From the NCBI RefSeq assembly GCF_036194065.1, contig NZ_CP108095.1, positions 4,154,001 through 4,218,000 of the forward strand: a stretch of DNA of 64,000 nucleotides. Reading direction: 5' to 3'. The first letter of the stretch is position 1. Each line of letters starts with the position of its first letter. Below are positions 8,039 to 16,482 of this stretch, piece by piece. Both the position numbers and the translations under genes were made by a program. This DNA is from Streptomyces sp. NBC_00239. Lineage in GTDB: Bacteria > Actinomycetota > Actinomycetes > Streptomycetales > Streptomycetaceae. The notes below the pieces were generated by a model. That model did no database searches. It saw only the letters and a list, made by a program, of their open reading frames with translations, and was not told the DNA's origin.

Positions 8039-9721
8039 ATGGCCGCCGAGCTCACCGTCCCCGTGCTCACCGAGAAGCACCGGCCCACCCTCGACCAGGC
8101 TCTGGAGGCGATCCGCAGCCGCGCCTACTGGTCCCCGCACCCCGAGCACCCCAAGGCCTACGGCGAGAGCGCCCCGGCCGACGGCCTGGCGGCGCACGAG
8201 GCCGTCCGCGGCACCCGCCTGGACCTCGGCCAGCCCGGCACGGACGGCTGGACGGGCGGCGAGGTCTCCCCGTACGGCCCCGAGCTCGGCGTCGAGTACC
8301 CGCACGCCGACCCGGACGTGCTGCTGCCCGCGATGAAGGCCGGCATGGCCGCCTGGCGGGACGCCGGACCCGAGGTCCGCGCGCTCGTCTGCGTCGAGAT
8401 CCTGGCCCGCATCTCCGCCCGCACCCACGAGTTCGCGCACGCCGTCATGCACACCAGCGGCCAGGCCTTCATGATGGCCTTCCAGGCCGGCGGCCCGCAC
8501 GCGCAGGACCGCGGCCTGGAGGCGGTGGCGTACGCGTACGCGGAGCAGACCCGGGTCCCCGGGTCGGCCGACTGGTCCAAGCCGCAGGGCAAGAAGGACC
8601 CGCTGAACCTCGGCAAGACCTTCACCGCCGTGCCCCGCGGCATCGCGCTGATGATCGGCTGCAACACCTTCCCGACGTGGAACGGCTACCCCGGCCTGTT
8701 CGCCTCGCTGGCCACCGGCAACCCCGTCCTGGTCAAGCCGCACCCGCGGGCCGTGCTGCCGCTGGCGCTGACCGTGCAGGTCGCCCGCGAGGTCCTCGCG
8801 GAGGCCGGCTTCGACCCGAACCTGGTCGCGCTGGCCGTCGAGCGGCCCGGCGAGGGCATCGCCAAGACCCTGGCCCTGCGCCCCGAAATCAAGATCATCG
8901 ACTACACGGGCTCGACCGAGTTCGGCGACTGGCTGGAGACCAACGCCCGCCAGGCGCAGGTGTACACCGAGAAGGCGGGCGTCAACACGGTCGTCGTCGA
9001 CTCCACCGACGACTACCGCGGCATGCTCTCCAACCTGGCCTTCTCGCTGTCCCTGTACAGCGGCCAGATGTGCACCACCCCGCAGAACCTGCTGATCCCG
9101 CGCGAGGGCATCGCCACCGACGGCGGCCACAAGTCCTTCGACGAGGTCGTCGCCGACCTCGCCGGCTCGGTGGAGAAGCTCCTCGGCGACGACGCCCGGG
9201 CGAACGCGCTGCTGGGCGCCCTGGTCAACCCCGGGGTCAAGGAGCGGCTGGCGGCCGCCGCCGGGCTCGGCGAGGTCGCCCTCGCCTCCCGCGAGGTCGC
9301 CAACCCGGAGTTCCCGGACGCCGTGGTCCGTACGCCCGTCATGGTCAAGCTGGACGCCGCCAAGCCGGACGACGCGGCCGCGTACATGTCCGAGTGCTTC
9401 GGCCCGGTGTCCTTCGCCGTGGCGGTGGACTCCACCGCCGACGCGCTGGACCTGCTGCGCCGTACCGTCCGCGACAAGGGCGCGATGACCGTCGGCGCGT
9501 ACACCACCTCCCCCGACACCGAGCGGGCCGTCGAGGAGGTCTGTCTGGAGGAGTCGGCGCAGCTCTCGCTGAACCTCACCGGCGGGGTGTACGTGAACCA
9601 GACCGCGGCCTTCTCCGACTTCCACGGCTCCGGGGGCAACCCGGCCGCGAACGCCGCTCTGTGCGACGGGGCGTTCGTGGCCAACCGCTTCCGGGTCGTC
9701 GAGGTGCGCCGGCAGGCGTAG
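8039..9721 (+). CDS. paaN: Phenylacetic acid degradation protein PaaN (aldehyde dehydrogenase family)
   Basis: The 560-residue protein is of the PaaN type, an aldehyde dehydrogenase-fold enzyme associated with aerobic phenylacetate catabolism. Ring-opened aldehyde intermediates are the likely substrate. Visible signatures are IGCNTFPTWNGYP, GNPVLVKPHPRAVLPLAL in the cofactor region, the glycine strand IIDYTGSTEFGDWL, and the catalytic cysteine in LYSGQMCTTPQN. The ATG at 8039 follows a GAGGAG ribosome-binding site. It is monocistronic, divergent from paaH, with a PaaR-like operator at 7905. The methyltransferase gene downstream is convergent and ends five bases away. Confidence 0.9.
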   Translation: MAAELTVPVLTEKHRPTLDQALEAIRSRAYWSPHPEHPKAYGESAPADGLAAHEAVRGTRLDLGQPGTDGWTGGEVSPYGPELGVEYPHADPDVLLPAMKAGMAAWRDAGPEVRALVCVEILARISARTHEFAHAVMHTSGQAFMMAFQAGGPHAQDRGLEAVAYAYAEQTRVPGSADWSKPQGKKDPLNLGKTFTAVPRGIALMIGCNTFPTWNGYPGLFASLATGNPVLVKPHPRAVLPLALTVQVAREVLAEAGFDPNLVALAVERPGEGIAKTLALRPEIKIIDYTGSTEFGDWLETNARQAQVYTEKAGVNTVVVDSTDDYRGMLSNLAFSLSLYSGQMCTTPQNLLIPREGIATDGGHKSFDEVVADLAGSVEKLLGDDARANALLGALVNPGVKERLAAAAGLGEVALASREVANPEFPDAVVRTPVMVKLDAAKPDDAAAYMSECFGPVSFAVAVDSTADALDLLRRTVRDKGAMTVGAYTTSPDTERAVEEVCLEESAQLSLNLTGGVYVNQTAAFSDFHGSGGNPAANAALCDGAFVANRFRVVEVRRQA

Positions 9722-9726
9722 CCGCA

Positions 9727-10533
9727 CTACGGGAGGTCCGGCGGCAGCTCCGCCGGACCTCCCCAGTGGAAGAGCGTCATGGCCACGCTGGTGGCCAGGT
9801 TGTAGCTGGAGACCTGCGGGCGCATCGGCAGGGACACCAGGTGGTCGGCGCGGGCCCGCAGCTGCGGCGAGATGCCGTGGCGCTCGGAGCCGAAGGCGAG
9901 CACCGCGTCGTCGGGGAGGGTGAAGGAGCGGATGCTCGCGCCCTCCGGGTCGAGGGCGAAGAGCGGCCCGGGCGGCAGCTCGTCGAGCACCAGCCGCTCC
10001 ACGGCCGTGGCGTAGTGCAGTCCGGCCCCGGCGCGCACGACGTTGGGGTGCCAGGGGTCGAGGTCGCCGGTGGTGACCACCCCGGTGGCCCCGAATCCGG
10101 CGGCCAGGCGCACCACCGCGCCCACGTTGCCCAGGTGGCGCGGGTTGTCGAGGACGACCACCGGCGCGGGCCGCGGCAGCCGGGCCAGGGCGTCGAGGTT
10201 CGCGGCCCGGTCCGGGCGGGCGGCCAGGGCGGCCACCCCGGTCGGGTGGACCCGCAGCAGCAGCTCGTGGAGCACCTGTGTGGGCACCTCGCGGACGACG
10301 GCCGAGACCTCGTCGGCGACGTCCGGGGCGAGTTCGGCGGCGAGTCTCAGCAGCGCGGCCCGGTCGTCGGCGATCGCGGTCCGCACCTGCGCGCCGAAGC
10401 GCAGGGCGTGCTTGAGCGCGTGGAAGCCGTCCAGCAGCACGGCGCCCTCGTCGGCGGTCGCCCGCCACCTCAGCACGGTCTCCGCGACCGCGCCCCCGTC
10501 ACCGTGCTGCGGCCGCCCGCCGTACTCGCTCAT
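9727..10533 (-). CDS. TrmH/SpoU-family RNA 2'-O-methyltransferase
   Basis: This 268-residue SPOUT methyltransferase would transfer a methyl group from SAM to a ribose 2'-OH in tRNA or rRNA. The three SpoU motifs are present: NPRHLGNVGAVVRLAAGFG, AFGSERHGIS, and the C-terminal knot segment SLPMRPQVSSYNLATSVAM. The N-terminal 100 residues form the substrate-binding domain typical of RNA methyltransferases acting on rRNA or tRNA. The nucleotide target cannot be read from the sequence. It lies between paaN and the HTTM gene and may be cotranscribed with the latter (gap of nine bases). Confidence 0.85.
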   Translation of the reverse strand: MSEYGGRPQHGDGGAVAETVLRWRATADEGAVLLDGFHALKHALRFGAQVRTAIADDRAALLRLAAELAPDVADEVSAVVREVPTQVLHELLLRVHPTGVAALAARPDRAANLDALARLPRPAPVVVLDNPRHLGNVGAVVRLAAGFGATGVVTTGDLDPWHPNVVRAGAGLHYATAVERLVLDELPPGPLFALDPEGASIRSFTLPDDAVLAFGSERHGISPQLRARADHLVSLPMRPQVSSYNLATSVAMTLFHWGGPAELPPDLP

Positions 10534-10542
10534 GCCCCCACC

Positions 10543-11880
10543 CTACGAGGACACGGACCGGCCGGCCTCGGCGTGCGGCGGGGCGGACGGGGCCGGGAGC
10601 TGCGGCTCCGCGGACGCCGGTTCCCCGTCCGGGTCCGTGCCCCTGTCCGTGCCCCTGTCCTCGTCCGCTGCCGCGTTCCGGCGGCGGAGCGGCGCCGGCA
10701 GCCGGTCGCGGACCGCGGCCGTCCGCGAGCCGAGCCACAGCAGGAAGGCCGTCGGCAGGAACACCGCGTCGGCGGTGATCATCGCCAGCGAGAAGAACGG
10801 CAGCCCGAGCACCAGCGCGATGCCCGCGTGCTCCAGCATCATCAGGGCGAGCAGGACGTTCTTGACCCGCCGGTTGAAGAGCGTGAAGGGGAACGCCACC
10901 TGCACGGCGACCGTCCCGTACGACAGCAGCATGACCAGCACCCCGCTGCTGCCGAGCAGCGTGGACAGGGCCGGCCAGGGCGAGAAGTAGTCGAGGTTGA
11001 GCGGGTAGTAGAGCGCGGTGCCGTCCTGCCAGCGGGAGCCCTGGATCTTGTACCAGCCGGCGGTCGCGTAGATCAGGCAGACCTCGGCCATGATGATCAG
11101 CATCGCGGCGTTGTGGACGAGGTTGCCGATCACGTCGAACAGGGCGCGGGCCTCGCCCTTCGGGTCGTTGCGGTCCGCCACCCACCACACCGCGTGCGCG
11201 GTCCACAGCGCCGCGAACAGCACGATCAGCAGGCTGCCGGTGGCGCCCTTCTGCGCGGTCACCACCAGGACGACGCCCAGGACCAACCACAGCAGCGGAC
11301 CGGCCGCGTCCCGGGCCGGAACCTCCCGTTCCGCGGCCCTGGCGGCCCGGCGGGCGTCCAGCGACCAGACCTGCGCGCAGCGGGTCAGCACCAGGTAGAG
11401 CGCCATCAGGTGGATGACGTTGTCGCCGCCGTCGCCCATGAAGACGGACCGGTTCTGCAGCGACAGCACGCCGATCATGAAGAACACGGACGTGGCGCGG
11501 GTGCGCCAGCCCAGCGCCAGCAGCAGGGCCGAGACCACGGCCACCGCGTACACCAGCTCGAACCACAGGCCGCCGCTGCCCCACAGCAGCACGGTGAAGG
11601 CGTTGTTGGAGGCGACCAGCCGCTCGGCGAGCTCCCAGCTCCACGGCCCGTCGGGGCCGTACAGCTCGTGCCGGTGCGGGAACTCGCGCAGCAGGAAGAA
11701 CAGCCAGGTGGCGGCGAAGCCGATCCGTATGACGGCGCTCTGGTAGGGGCCCAGCGCCCGGCCGGTGATCTGCCCGACGGCGCGCGCGAGGGCCGCGGAG
11801 GCCGTACGGGCGCGGCTCTGGAGGGTGCCGTGGGGGCGGGCGGCGGGGGCGGGCCCGCTTCCGGGCGGACGGGTGCTCAT
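10543..11880 (-). CDS. HTTM-domain membrane protein (SdpB-like)
   Basis: The 445-residue integral membrane protein has an HTTM (horizontally transferred transmembrane) domain, the fold shared by vitamin K-dependent gamma-carboxylases and SdpB. Several hydrophobic helices are visible, for example LLWLVLGVVLVVTA and VVSALLLALGW, with the signature YATAGWYKIQGSRWQDGTA between them. The C-terminus is an Asp/Gly/Pro-rich tail containing RGTDRGTDPDG. Its ATG overlaps the stop of the DUF5819 gene (ATGA), so the pair is coupled. The arrangement recalls SdpA-SdpB, which mature the SDP toxin in Bacillus subtilis, but no SdpC-like precursor is nearby. Function is unknown. Confidence 0.75.
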   Translation of the reverse strand: MSTRPPGSGPAPAARPHGTLQSRARTASAALARAVGQITGRALGPYQSAVIRIGFAATWLFFLLREFPHRHELYGPDGPWSWELAERLVASNNAFTVLLWGSGGLWFELVYAVAVVSALLLALGWRTRATSVFFMIGVLSLQNRSVFMGDGGDNVIHLMALYLVLTRCAQVWSLDARRAARAAEREVPARDAAGPLLWLVLGVVLVVTAQKGATGSLLIVLFAALWTAHAVWWVADRNDPKGEARALFDVIGNLVHNAAMLIIMAEVCLIYATAGWYKIQGSRWQDGTALYYPLNLDYFSPWPALSTLLGSSGVLVMLLSYGTVAVQVAFPFTLFNRRVKNVLLALMMLEHAGIALVLGLPFFSLAMITADAVFLPTAFLLWLGSRTAAVRDRLPAPLRRRNAAADEDRGTDRGTDPDGEPASAEPQLPAPSAPPHAEAGRSVSS

Positions 11881-12665
11881 CGGTCGGCCTCCGTCACGAG
11901 CCACCAGGGCAGCTGGCGGTGGTAGGTCTGGGTGTCGATCTTCTCGTCGCTCCACGGGGGCGCGGCGACGGAGGCGGTCGCGGACCGCAGCTGGACGCGC
12001 AGCACCTCGCCCCCCTGGTCCAGGGCGCCGCCGGGGCGCGGGTCGGTCAGCCGGCGCAGCACGATCCGCCGCAGGTACGCCTCGGCGAGCTCGCCGCGGT
12101 CGCCGGTGGCGCGGTTCTGGTCGTCGTGCGAGCCGGTGTAGAAGTCCCAGGCGCGGCGGAGCTCGTTCTGGTGGACGTGGCTGGGCAGCAGGTTGTGGCG
12201 GATGGCGGCGCCGTCCTCGGCGGAGAGGTCGCGCCAGCCGGTGGTGACCCGGTCGCCGCCGCGGGTGCGTATCTGGGCGCGGACCTCGACGGCGATGTTC
12301 TGCTGGAGCGGGTTGGGGGCGAACAGCTTCCAGTTCTGCTCGAACTCCGGATAGACCCATTCGTCCACCGTCTGCCCGTACTCCTTGGTCAGCGTGTTCG
12401 ACGGTGCCACGTGCAGGAAGACCAGGGCGAGGTGCCAGCAGGCGGCGACGGCGACGGCCGCCAGGACGAGTGCCGCCGCGATCCGGTACGGCCCGGAGAG
12501 CCCGGCCAGCCCGGGAGCGCGCGGCGCGGGCACGCCGTCTTCGGCGGCCTCGTCGGCGGCCTCGTCGGCGGCAACTTCAGCCCCTTCCGCCGCCTCCGCC
12601 CCCTCCGTCACGGGCCCGCGCGGGGCCTCGTGCTCGTTCGAATCCATCCCGCCCCGATCGTTCAT
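11877..12665 (-). CDS. DUF5819-family membrane protein (SdpA-like position)
   Basis: This 262-residue protein has an acidic, Ala/Glu-rich N-terminal 50 residues, one membrane helix (RIAAALVLAAVAVAACWHLALVFL, about 61-84) and an extracytoplasmic domain. The diagnostic segment VYPEFEQNWKLFAPNP near residues 104-119 identifies the DUF5819 family. It always seems to precede an HTTM gene in actinomycetes, as here. A start at 12647 (MDSNEH) is a good alternative, as neither start has a strong ribosome-binding site. It is divergent from paaA, separated by 129 bases. Partner activity with the HTTM protein is inferred from coupling only. Confidence 0.75.
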   Translation of the reverse strand: MNDRGGMDSNEHEAPRGPVTEGAEAAEGAEVAADEAADEAAEDGVPAPRAPGLAGLSGPYRIAAALVLAAVAVAACWHLALVFLHVAPSNTLTKEYGQTVDEWVYPEFEQNWKLFAPNPLQQNIAVEVRAQIRTRGGDRVTTGWRDLSAEDGAAIRHNLLPSHVHQNELRRAWDFYTGSHDDQNRATGDRGELAEAYLRRIVLRRLTDPRPGGALDQGGEVLRVQLRSATASVAAPPWSDEKIDTQTYHRQLPWWLVTEADR

Positions 12666-12732
12666 CTGTCCACAGAGCCATCCACAGAGGTTGACACCCT
12701 ACGGGCCGCCGACTCACCATTGAAGAGCATGA

Positions 12733-12746
12733 ACCGAACGATCGGT
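12733..12746. promoter_or_regulatory. PaaR-like operator upstream of paaABCDE
   Basis: ACCGAACGATCGGT lies 49 bases upstream of the paaA ATG, just after a TTGAAG that could serve as a -35 element. It is the reverse complement of the operator between paaH and paaN. Repression of paaA-E by the TetR protein is the simple reading. Confidence 0.7.
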
Positions 12747-12794
12747 CGGTAGGGCCGGTCGCAGGACTCGGCAGGACAGCGGCAGGGGGCCGGC

Positions 12795-13766
12795 ATGGTG
12801 GCAATGACCCAGGACGCGGCGGCAGGACAGGCGCCGGACCCGGCGCTCGTCGCCGCGTTCGACGCGGCCGTGGCGGCCGACGAGCGCGTGGAGCCGCGGG
12901 ACTGGATGCCCGAGGAGTACCGCGCGACCCTGGTCCGCCAGATGGCCCAGCACGCGCACTCCGAGATCATCGGCATGCAGCCCGAGGCCAACTGGATCAC
13001 CCGCGCGCCCTCCCTGCGGCGCAAGGCGATCCTGATGGCGAAGGTGCAGGACGAGGCCGGGCACGGGCTGTATCTGTACAGCGCGGCCGAGACCCTCGGC
13101 ACCAGCCGCGACGAACTCCTCGACAAGCTGCACAGCGGCCGCCAGAAGTACTCGTCGATCTTCAATTACCCGACGCTGACCTGGGCCGATGTCGGCGCGA
13201 TCGGCTGGCTCGTGGACGGCGCGGCGATCACCAACCAGGTCCCGATCTGCCGCTGCTCCTACGGGCCGTACGCCCGCGCCATGGTCCGCATCTGCAAGGA
13301 GGAGTCCTTCCACCAGCGGCAGGGCTTCGAGCTGCTGATGGCCCTCTCGCAGGGCACCGAGGCCCAGCACGCGATGGCCCAGGACGCGGTGGACCGCTGG
13401 TGGTGGCCCTCGCTGATGATGTTCGGCCCGCCGGACGACGAGTCGGCGCACTCGGCGCAGTCGATGGCCTGGAAGATCAAGCGGCATTCGAACGACGAAC
13501 TGCGCCAGCGGTTCGTGGACATCGCGGTACCGCAGGCCGAGGCCCTCGGCCTGACCCTCCCCGACCCGGACCTCCGGTGGAACGAGGAGCGCGGACACCA
13601 CGACTTCGGCCCGATCGACTGGACGGAGTTCTGGGAGGTCATCAAGGGCAACGGCCCCTGCAACGAGCAGCGGATCGGGCAGCGCCGCAGGGCCCACGAA
13701 GAGGGCGCCTGGGTGAGGGAAGCAGCGGCGGAGTACGCCCGCAAGCACGGAGGGGTGAAGGCATGA
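12795..13766 (+). CDS. paaA: Phenylacetyl-CoA 1,2-epoxidase catalytic subunit PaaA
   Basis: The 323-residue diiron oxygenase subunit epoxidises the ring of phenylacetyl-CoA. Ferritin-like helices carry the metal-binding pairs: HAHSEIIG near residues 54-61, [20 protein letters not shown] near 81-100, and [15 protein letters not shown] near 167-181. A C-terminal segment with [15 protein letters not shown] is typical of PaaA. The ATG at 12795 gives the usual family length. It begins the paaABCDE operon, in which every junction overlaps or abuts. Confidence 0.95.
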   Translation: MVAMTQDAAAGQAPDPALVAAFDAAVAADERVEPRDWMPEEYRATLVRQMAQHAHSEIIGMQPEANWITRAPSLRRKAILMAKVQDEAGHGLYLYSAAETLGTSRDELLDKLHSGRQKYSSIFNYPTLTWADVGAIGWLVDGAAITNQVPICRCSYGPYARAMVRICKEESFHQRQGFELLMALSQGTEAQHAMAQDAVDRWWWPSLMMFGPPDDESAHSAQSMAWKIKRHSNDELRQRFVDIAVPQAEALGLTLPDPDLRWNEERGHHDFGPIDWTEFWEVIKGNGPCNEQRIGQRRRAHEEGAWVREAAAEYARKHGGVKA

Positions 13767-14050
13767 GCACGTCGCAATGGCCGCTGTGGGAGGTGTTCGT
13801 CCGCTCGCGGCGCGGGCTCTCGCACACGCACGCCGGCAGCCTGCACGCACCGGACGCGGAGATGGCGCTGCGCAATGCGCGCGATCTCTACACCCGGCGC
13901 AACGAGGGCGTGTCGATCTGGGTGGTGCCCTCCACCGCTGTCACCGCCTCCTCCCCCGACGAACGGGACCCGTTCTTCGCCCCGTCGGGCGACAAGCCGT
14001 ACCGGCACCCGACCTTCTACGACATCCCCGAGGGGGTGCGGCACCTGTGA
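13763..14050 (+). CDS. paaB: Phenylacetyl-CoA epoxidase subunit PaaB
   Basis: This small 95-residue accessory subunit of the epoxidase has the characteristic start [21 protein letters not shown] and the segment [12 protein letters not shown]. It contains no metal site and is thought to bridge PaaA-PaaC heterotetramers. Its ATG overlaps the paaA stop by four bases and its own stop overlaps the paaC GTG by four. Confidence 0.95.
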   Translation: MSTSQWPLWEVFVRSRRGLSHTHAGSLHAPDAEMALRNARDLYTRRNEGVSIWVVPSTAVTASSPDERDPFFAPSGDKPYRHPTFYDIPEGVRHL

Positions 14051-14772
14051 CCACCACCGTGGACCGGGCCGCGCTCGCGCTCGGAGACGACGCCCTGGTG
14101 CTCGCGCAGCGCCTCGGCGAGTGGGCGGGCCACGCCCCCGTCCTCGAAGAGGACGTGGCCCTCGCCAACATCGCGCTGGACCTGCTCGGACAGGCCCGGA
14201 TCCTGCTGTCGCTCGCCGGCGACGAGGACGAGCTCGCCTTCCTCCGGGAGGAGCGGGAGTTCCGCAACCTCCAGCTGGTCGAGCAGCCCAACGGCGACTT
14301 CGCGCACACCATCGCCCGGCAGCTCTACTTCTCCGTGTACCAGCGGCTGCTGTTCACCGAACTGGCCGCGGGCGACGGACCCTTCGCCCCGCTGGCGGCC
14401 AAGGCCGTCAAGGAGACCGCCTACCACGTCGACCACGCCGAGCAGTGGACGCTGCGGCTGGGCGACGGCACCGAGGAGAGCAGCCGGCGCATGCAGGCCG
14501 GACTCGCCGCGCTGTGGCGGTTCACCGGCGAGATGTTCCGGCCCGTCGACGGCCTGGGCCTGGACGAGGCGGCCCTCGCCGCCCTGGAGGCCGGCTGGCT
14601 CGCCACCGTCACCGACATCGTCGAGCGGGCCGGGCTGACCCTGCCCGAGGGGCCGCGCAGCGGCGCCTGGGCCGCGGGCGCGGGCCGGCAGGGCCTGCAC
14701 ACCGAGTCCTTCGGCCGGATGCTCGCCGAAATGCAGCACCTGCACCGCAGCCACCCGGGCGCGACATGGTGA
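14047..14772 (+). CDS. paaC: Phenylacetyl-CoA epoxidase structural subunit PaaC
   Basis: The 241-residue subunit is a ferritin-fold partner of PaaA that has lost most iron ligands and supports substrate binding. Visible family segments are LGDDALVLAQRLGEWAGHAP, ALANIALDLLGQAR, and VKETAYHVDHAEQW. Translation starts at a GTG overlapping the paaB stop (GTGA). It overlaps paaD by seven bases. Confidence 0.94.
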   Translation: MTTTVDRAALALGDDALVLAQRLGEWAGHAPVLEEDVALANIALDLLGQARILLSLAGDEDELAFLREEREFRNLQLVEQPNGDFAHTIARQLYFSVYQRLLFTELAAGDGPFAPLAAKAVKETAYHVDHAEQWTLRLGDGTEESSRRMQAGLAALWRFTGEMFRPVDGLGLDEAALAALEAGWLATVTDIVERAGLTLPEGPRSGAWAAGAGRQGLHTESFGRMLAEMQHLHRSHPGATW

Positions 14773-15260
14773 CCGCGACCCGCCTGGAAGAGGAGCTGGC
14801 CGCGCTCGCCGGGTCGGTCCCCGACCCCGAGCTGCCCGTCCTCACCCTCACCGAGCTCGGCGTCCTGCGCGGCGTGCGGGTCCTCGGCGACGGCCGGGCC
14901 GAAGTCGACCTGACCCCCACCTACACCGGCTGCCCCGCCATCGAGGCCATGGCCGCCGACATCGAGCGGGTCCTGCACGACCACGGCATACCCGAGGTCT
15001 CGGTGCGCACCGTGCTGGCCCCGGCCTGGTCCACCGACGACATCACCGCGGAAGGCCGGCGCAAGCTCGCCGAGTTCGGCATCGCACCGCCGCGCCCGCA
15101 CAGCGCCGAGGGACCCGTACCGGTCACCCTGTCGGTGCGCTGCCCGCACTGCGGCTCCACCGACACCGAGCTGCTCAGCCGCTTCTCCTCCACCGCGTGC
15201 AAGGCCCTGCGACGCTGCGCGTCCTGCCGCGAACCGTTCGACCACTTCAAGGAGTTGTAG
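14766..15260 (+). CDS. paaD: PaaD, phenylacetyl-CoA epoxidase maturation protein (MIP18/SufT-like)
   Basis: The 164-residue protein combines an MIP18/DUF59 domain (VPDPELPVLTLTELGVLRGV, TYTGCPAIEAM) with a C-terminal zinc-ribbon-like region that has CPHC and CASC pairs near residues 124-155. It is thought to help assemble the iron-sulfur or diiron centres of the Paa epoxidase system. It starts inside the end of paaC and its stop abuts the ATG of paaE. Confidence 0.93.
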   Translation: MVTATRLEEELAALAGSVPDPELPVLTLTELGVLRGVRVLGDGRAEVDLTPTYTGCPAIEAMAADIERVLHDHGIPEVSVRTVLAPAWSTDDITAEGRRKLAEFGIAPPRPHSAEGPVPVTLSVRCPHCGSTDTELLSRFSSTACKALRRCASCREPFDHFKEL

Positions 15261-16349
15261 ATGGCTGCGGCCCGCCACGGCGCGTTCCACCAGCTGACGG
15301 TCGCCGCGGTCGACCGGCTCACCGAGGACGCGGTGGCCCTCACCCTCCGGGTCCCGCCGGAGCTGCGCGAGGAGTACCGGCACGCCCCCGGCCAGCACCT
15401 CACCCTGCGCAAGGACGCCGAGGACGCCCTCGGCGGCGAGGTCCGCCGGACGTATTCGATCTGCTCGCCCGCGCCCGGCGCCGACGGGCCGCACACCCTG
15501 CGGGTCGGCGTGCGCCTGGTGGAGGGCGGCGCCTTCTCCACGTACGCGCACAAGGACATCGCCGCCGGCGACGTCCTCGACGTGATGGTCCCCGCCGGCC
15601 GGTTCGTCCTCGAACCCCGCCCCGGACACTTCGCCGCGATCGTCGGCGGCAGCGGCATCACCCCGGTGCTGTCGATCGCCGCGACCCTGCTGGCCGCCGA
15701 GCCGCAGGCCCGGTTCTGCCTGGTCCGCGCCGACCGCACGGCCGCCTCGACGATGTTCCTGGAGGAGGTCGCCGACCTCAAGGACCGCTACCCCGACCGC
15801 TTCCAGCTGGTCACCGTGCTCTCCCGGGAGGAGCAGGAGGCCGGGCTGCCCTCCGGGCGCCTCGACGAGGACCGGCTGACCGCACTGCTGCCCGCGCTGC
15901 TGTCCGTCGACTCCGTCGCCGGCTGGTTCCTGTGCGGCCCCTACGGGCTGGTGCAGGGCGCCGAGCGGGCCCTGCGCGGCCTGGGCGTGGACCGCACCCG
16001 CATCCACGAGGAGATCTTCCACGTCGCGGACGCCGCCACCCCGGCCCCGGCGGAGCGCGCCGCAGCCGCCGTCGGCAGCACGGTCACCGCCCGGCTCGAC
16101 GGCCGCTCCGGCACCTGGCCCGTCCAGGACGGCGAGTCCCTGCTCGACGCCGTGCTGCGCAACCGCGCGGACGCGCCGTACGCCTGCAAGGGCGGCGTGT
16201 GCGGCACCTGCCGGGCCTTCGTGGTCTCGGGCGAGGTCCGCATGGACCGCAACTTCGCGCTGGAGGACGAGGAGACCGACGCCGGCTTCGTGCTGGCCTG
16301 CCAGTCGCACCCGCTCACGGACGAGGTGGAGCTCGACTTCGACCGCTGA
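15261..16349 (+). CDS. paaE: Phenylacetyl-CoA epoxidase reductase PaaE
   Basis: The 362-residue reductase passes electrons from NADPH to PaaA. A ferredoxin-NADP reductase module comes first, with FAD-binding RRTYSICSP near residues 63-71 and the nucleotide motif IVGGSGITPVLSI near 128-140. A plant-type 2Fe-2S ferredoxin domain follows with the cysteine spacing CKGGVCGTC near 310-318 and a fourth cysteine in LACQSHPL. Length and order are normal. It ends the paaABCDE operon; an acyl-CoA dehydrogenase with its own promoter follows. Confidence 0.95.
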   Translation: MAAARHGAFHQLTVAAVDRLTEDAVALTLRVPPELREEYRHAPGQHLTLRKDAEDALGGEVRRTYSICSPAPGADGPHTLRVGVRLVEGGAFSTYAHKDIAAGDVLDVMVPAGRFVLEPRPGHFAAIVGGSGITPVLSIAATLLAAEPQARFCLVRADRTAASTMFLEEVADLKDRYPDRFQLVTVLSREEQEAGLPSGRLDEDRLTALLPALLSVDSVAGWFLCGPYGLVQGAERALRGLGVDRTRIHEEIFHVADAATPAPAERAAAAVGSTVTARLDGRSGTWPVQDGESLLDAVLRNRADAPYACKGGVCGTCRAFVVSGEVRMDRNFALEDEETDAGFVLACQSHPLTDEVELDFDR

Positions 16350-16388
16350 CCCCACGCCCGACCGCCGCACCGGCCCTGTGCTTTTTCC

Positions 16389-16417
16389 AGAACCTGTTCT
16401 ATCTTGACGCACCGTCA
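16389..16417. promoter_or_regulatory. Two inverted repeats upstream of the acyl-CoA dehydrogenase
   Basis: AGAACCTGTTCT (16389-16400) is a perfect 5-2-5 inverted repeat and fits the TNNAACNNGTTNNA pattern of KstR-type steroid regulators at all but the first base. It is followed by TGACGCACCGTCA (16405-16417), another 5-3-5 repeat. Both lie 66-94 bases upstream of the gene start and are probable operator or promoter elements. Confidence 0.5.
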
Positions 16418-16482
16418 GGCGCAGTGCGCCCGACGGGCAGGCCACGACGGAGCAGGTTCCGGTGCGCGCGGGAGGACAGGCA

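Noticed and set aside
9727..12665. RNA methyltransferase and HTTM/DUF5819 genes as phenylacetate genes
   Set aside because: Opposite strand from paaN and paaA-E, with no pathway-related fold; they simply lie between the two paa units.
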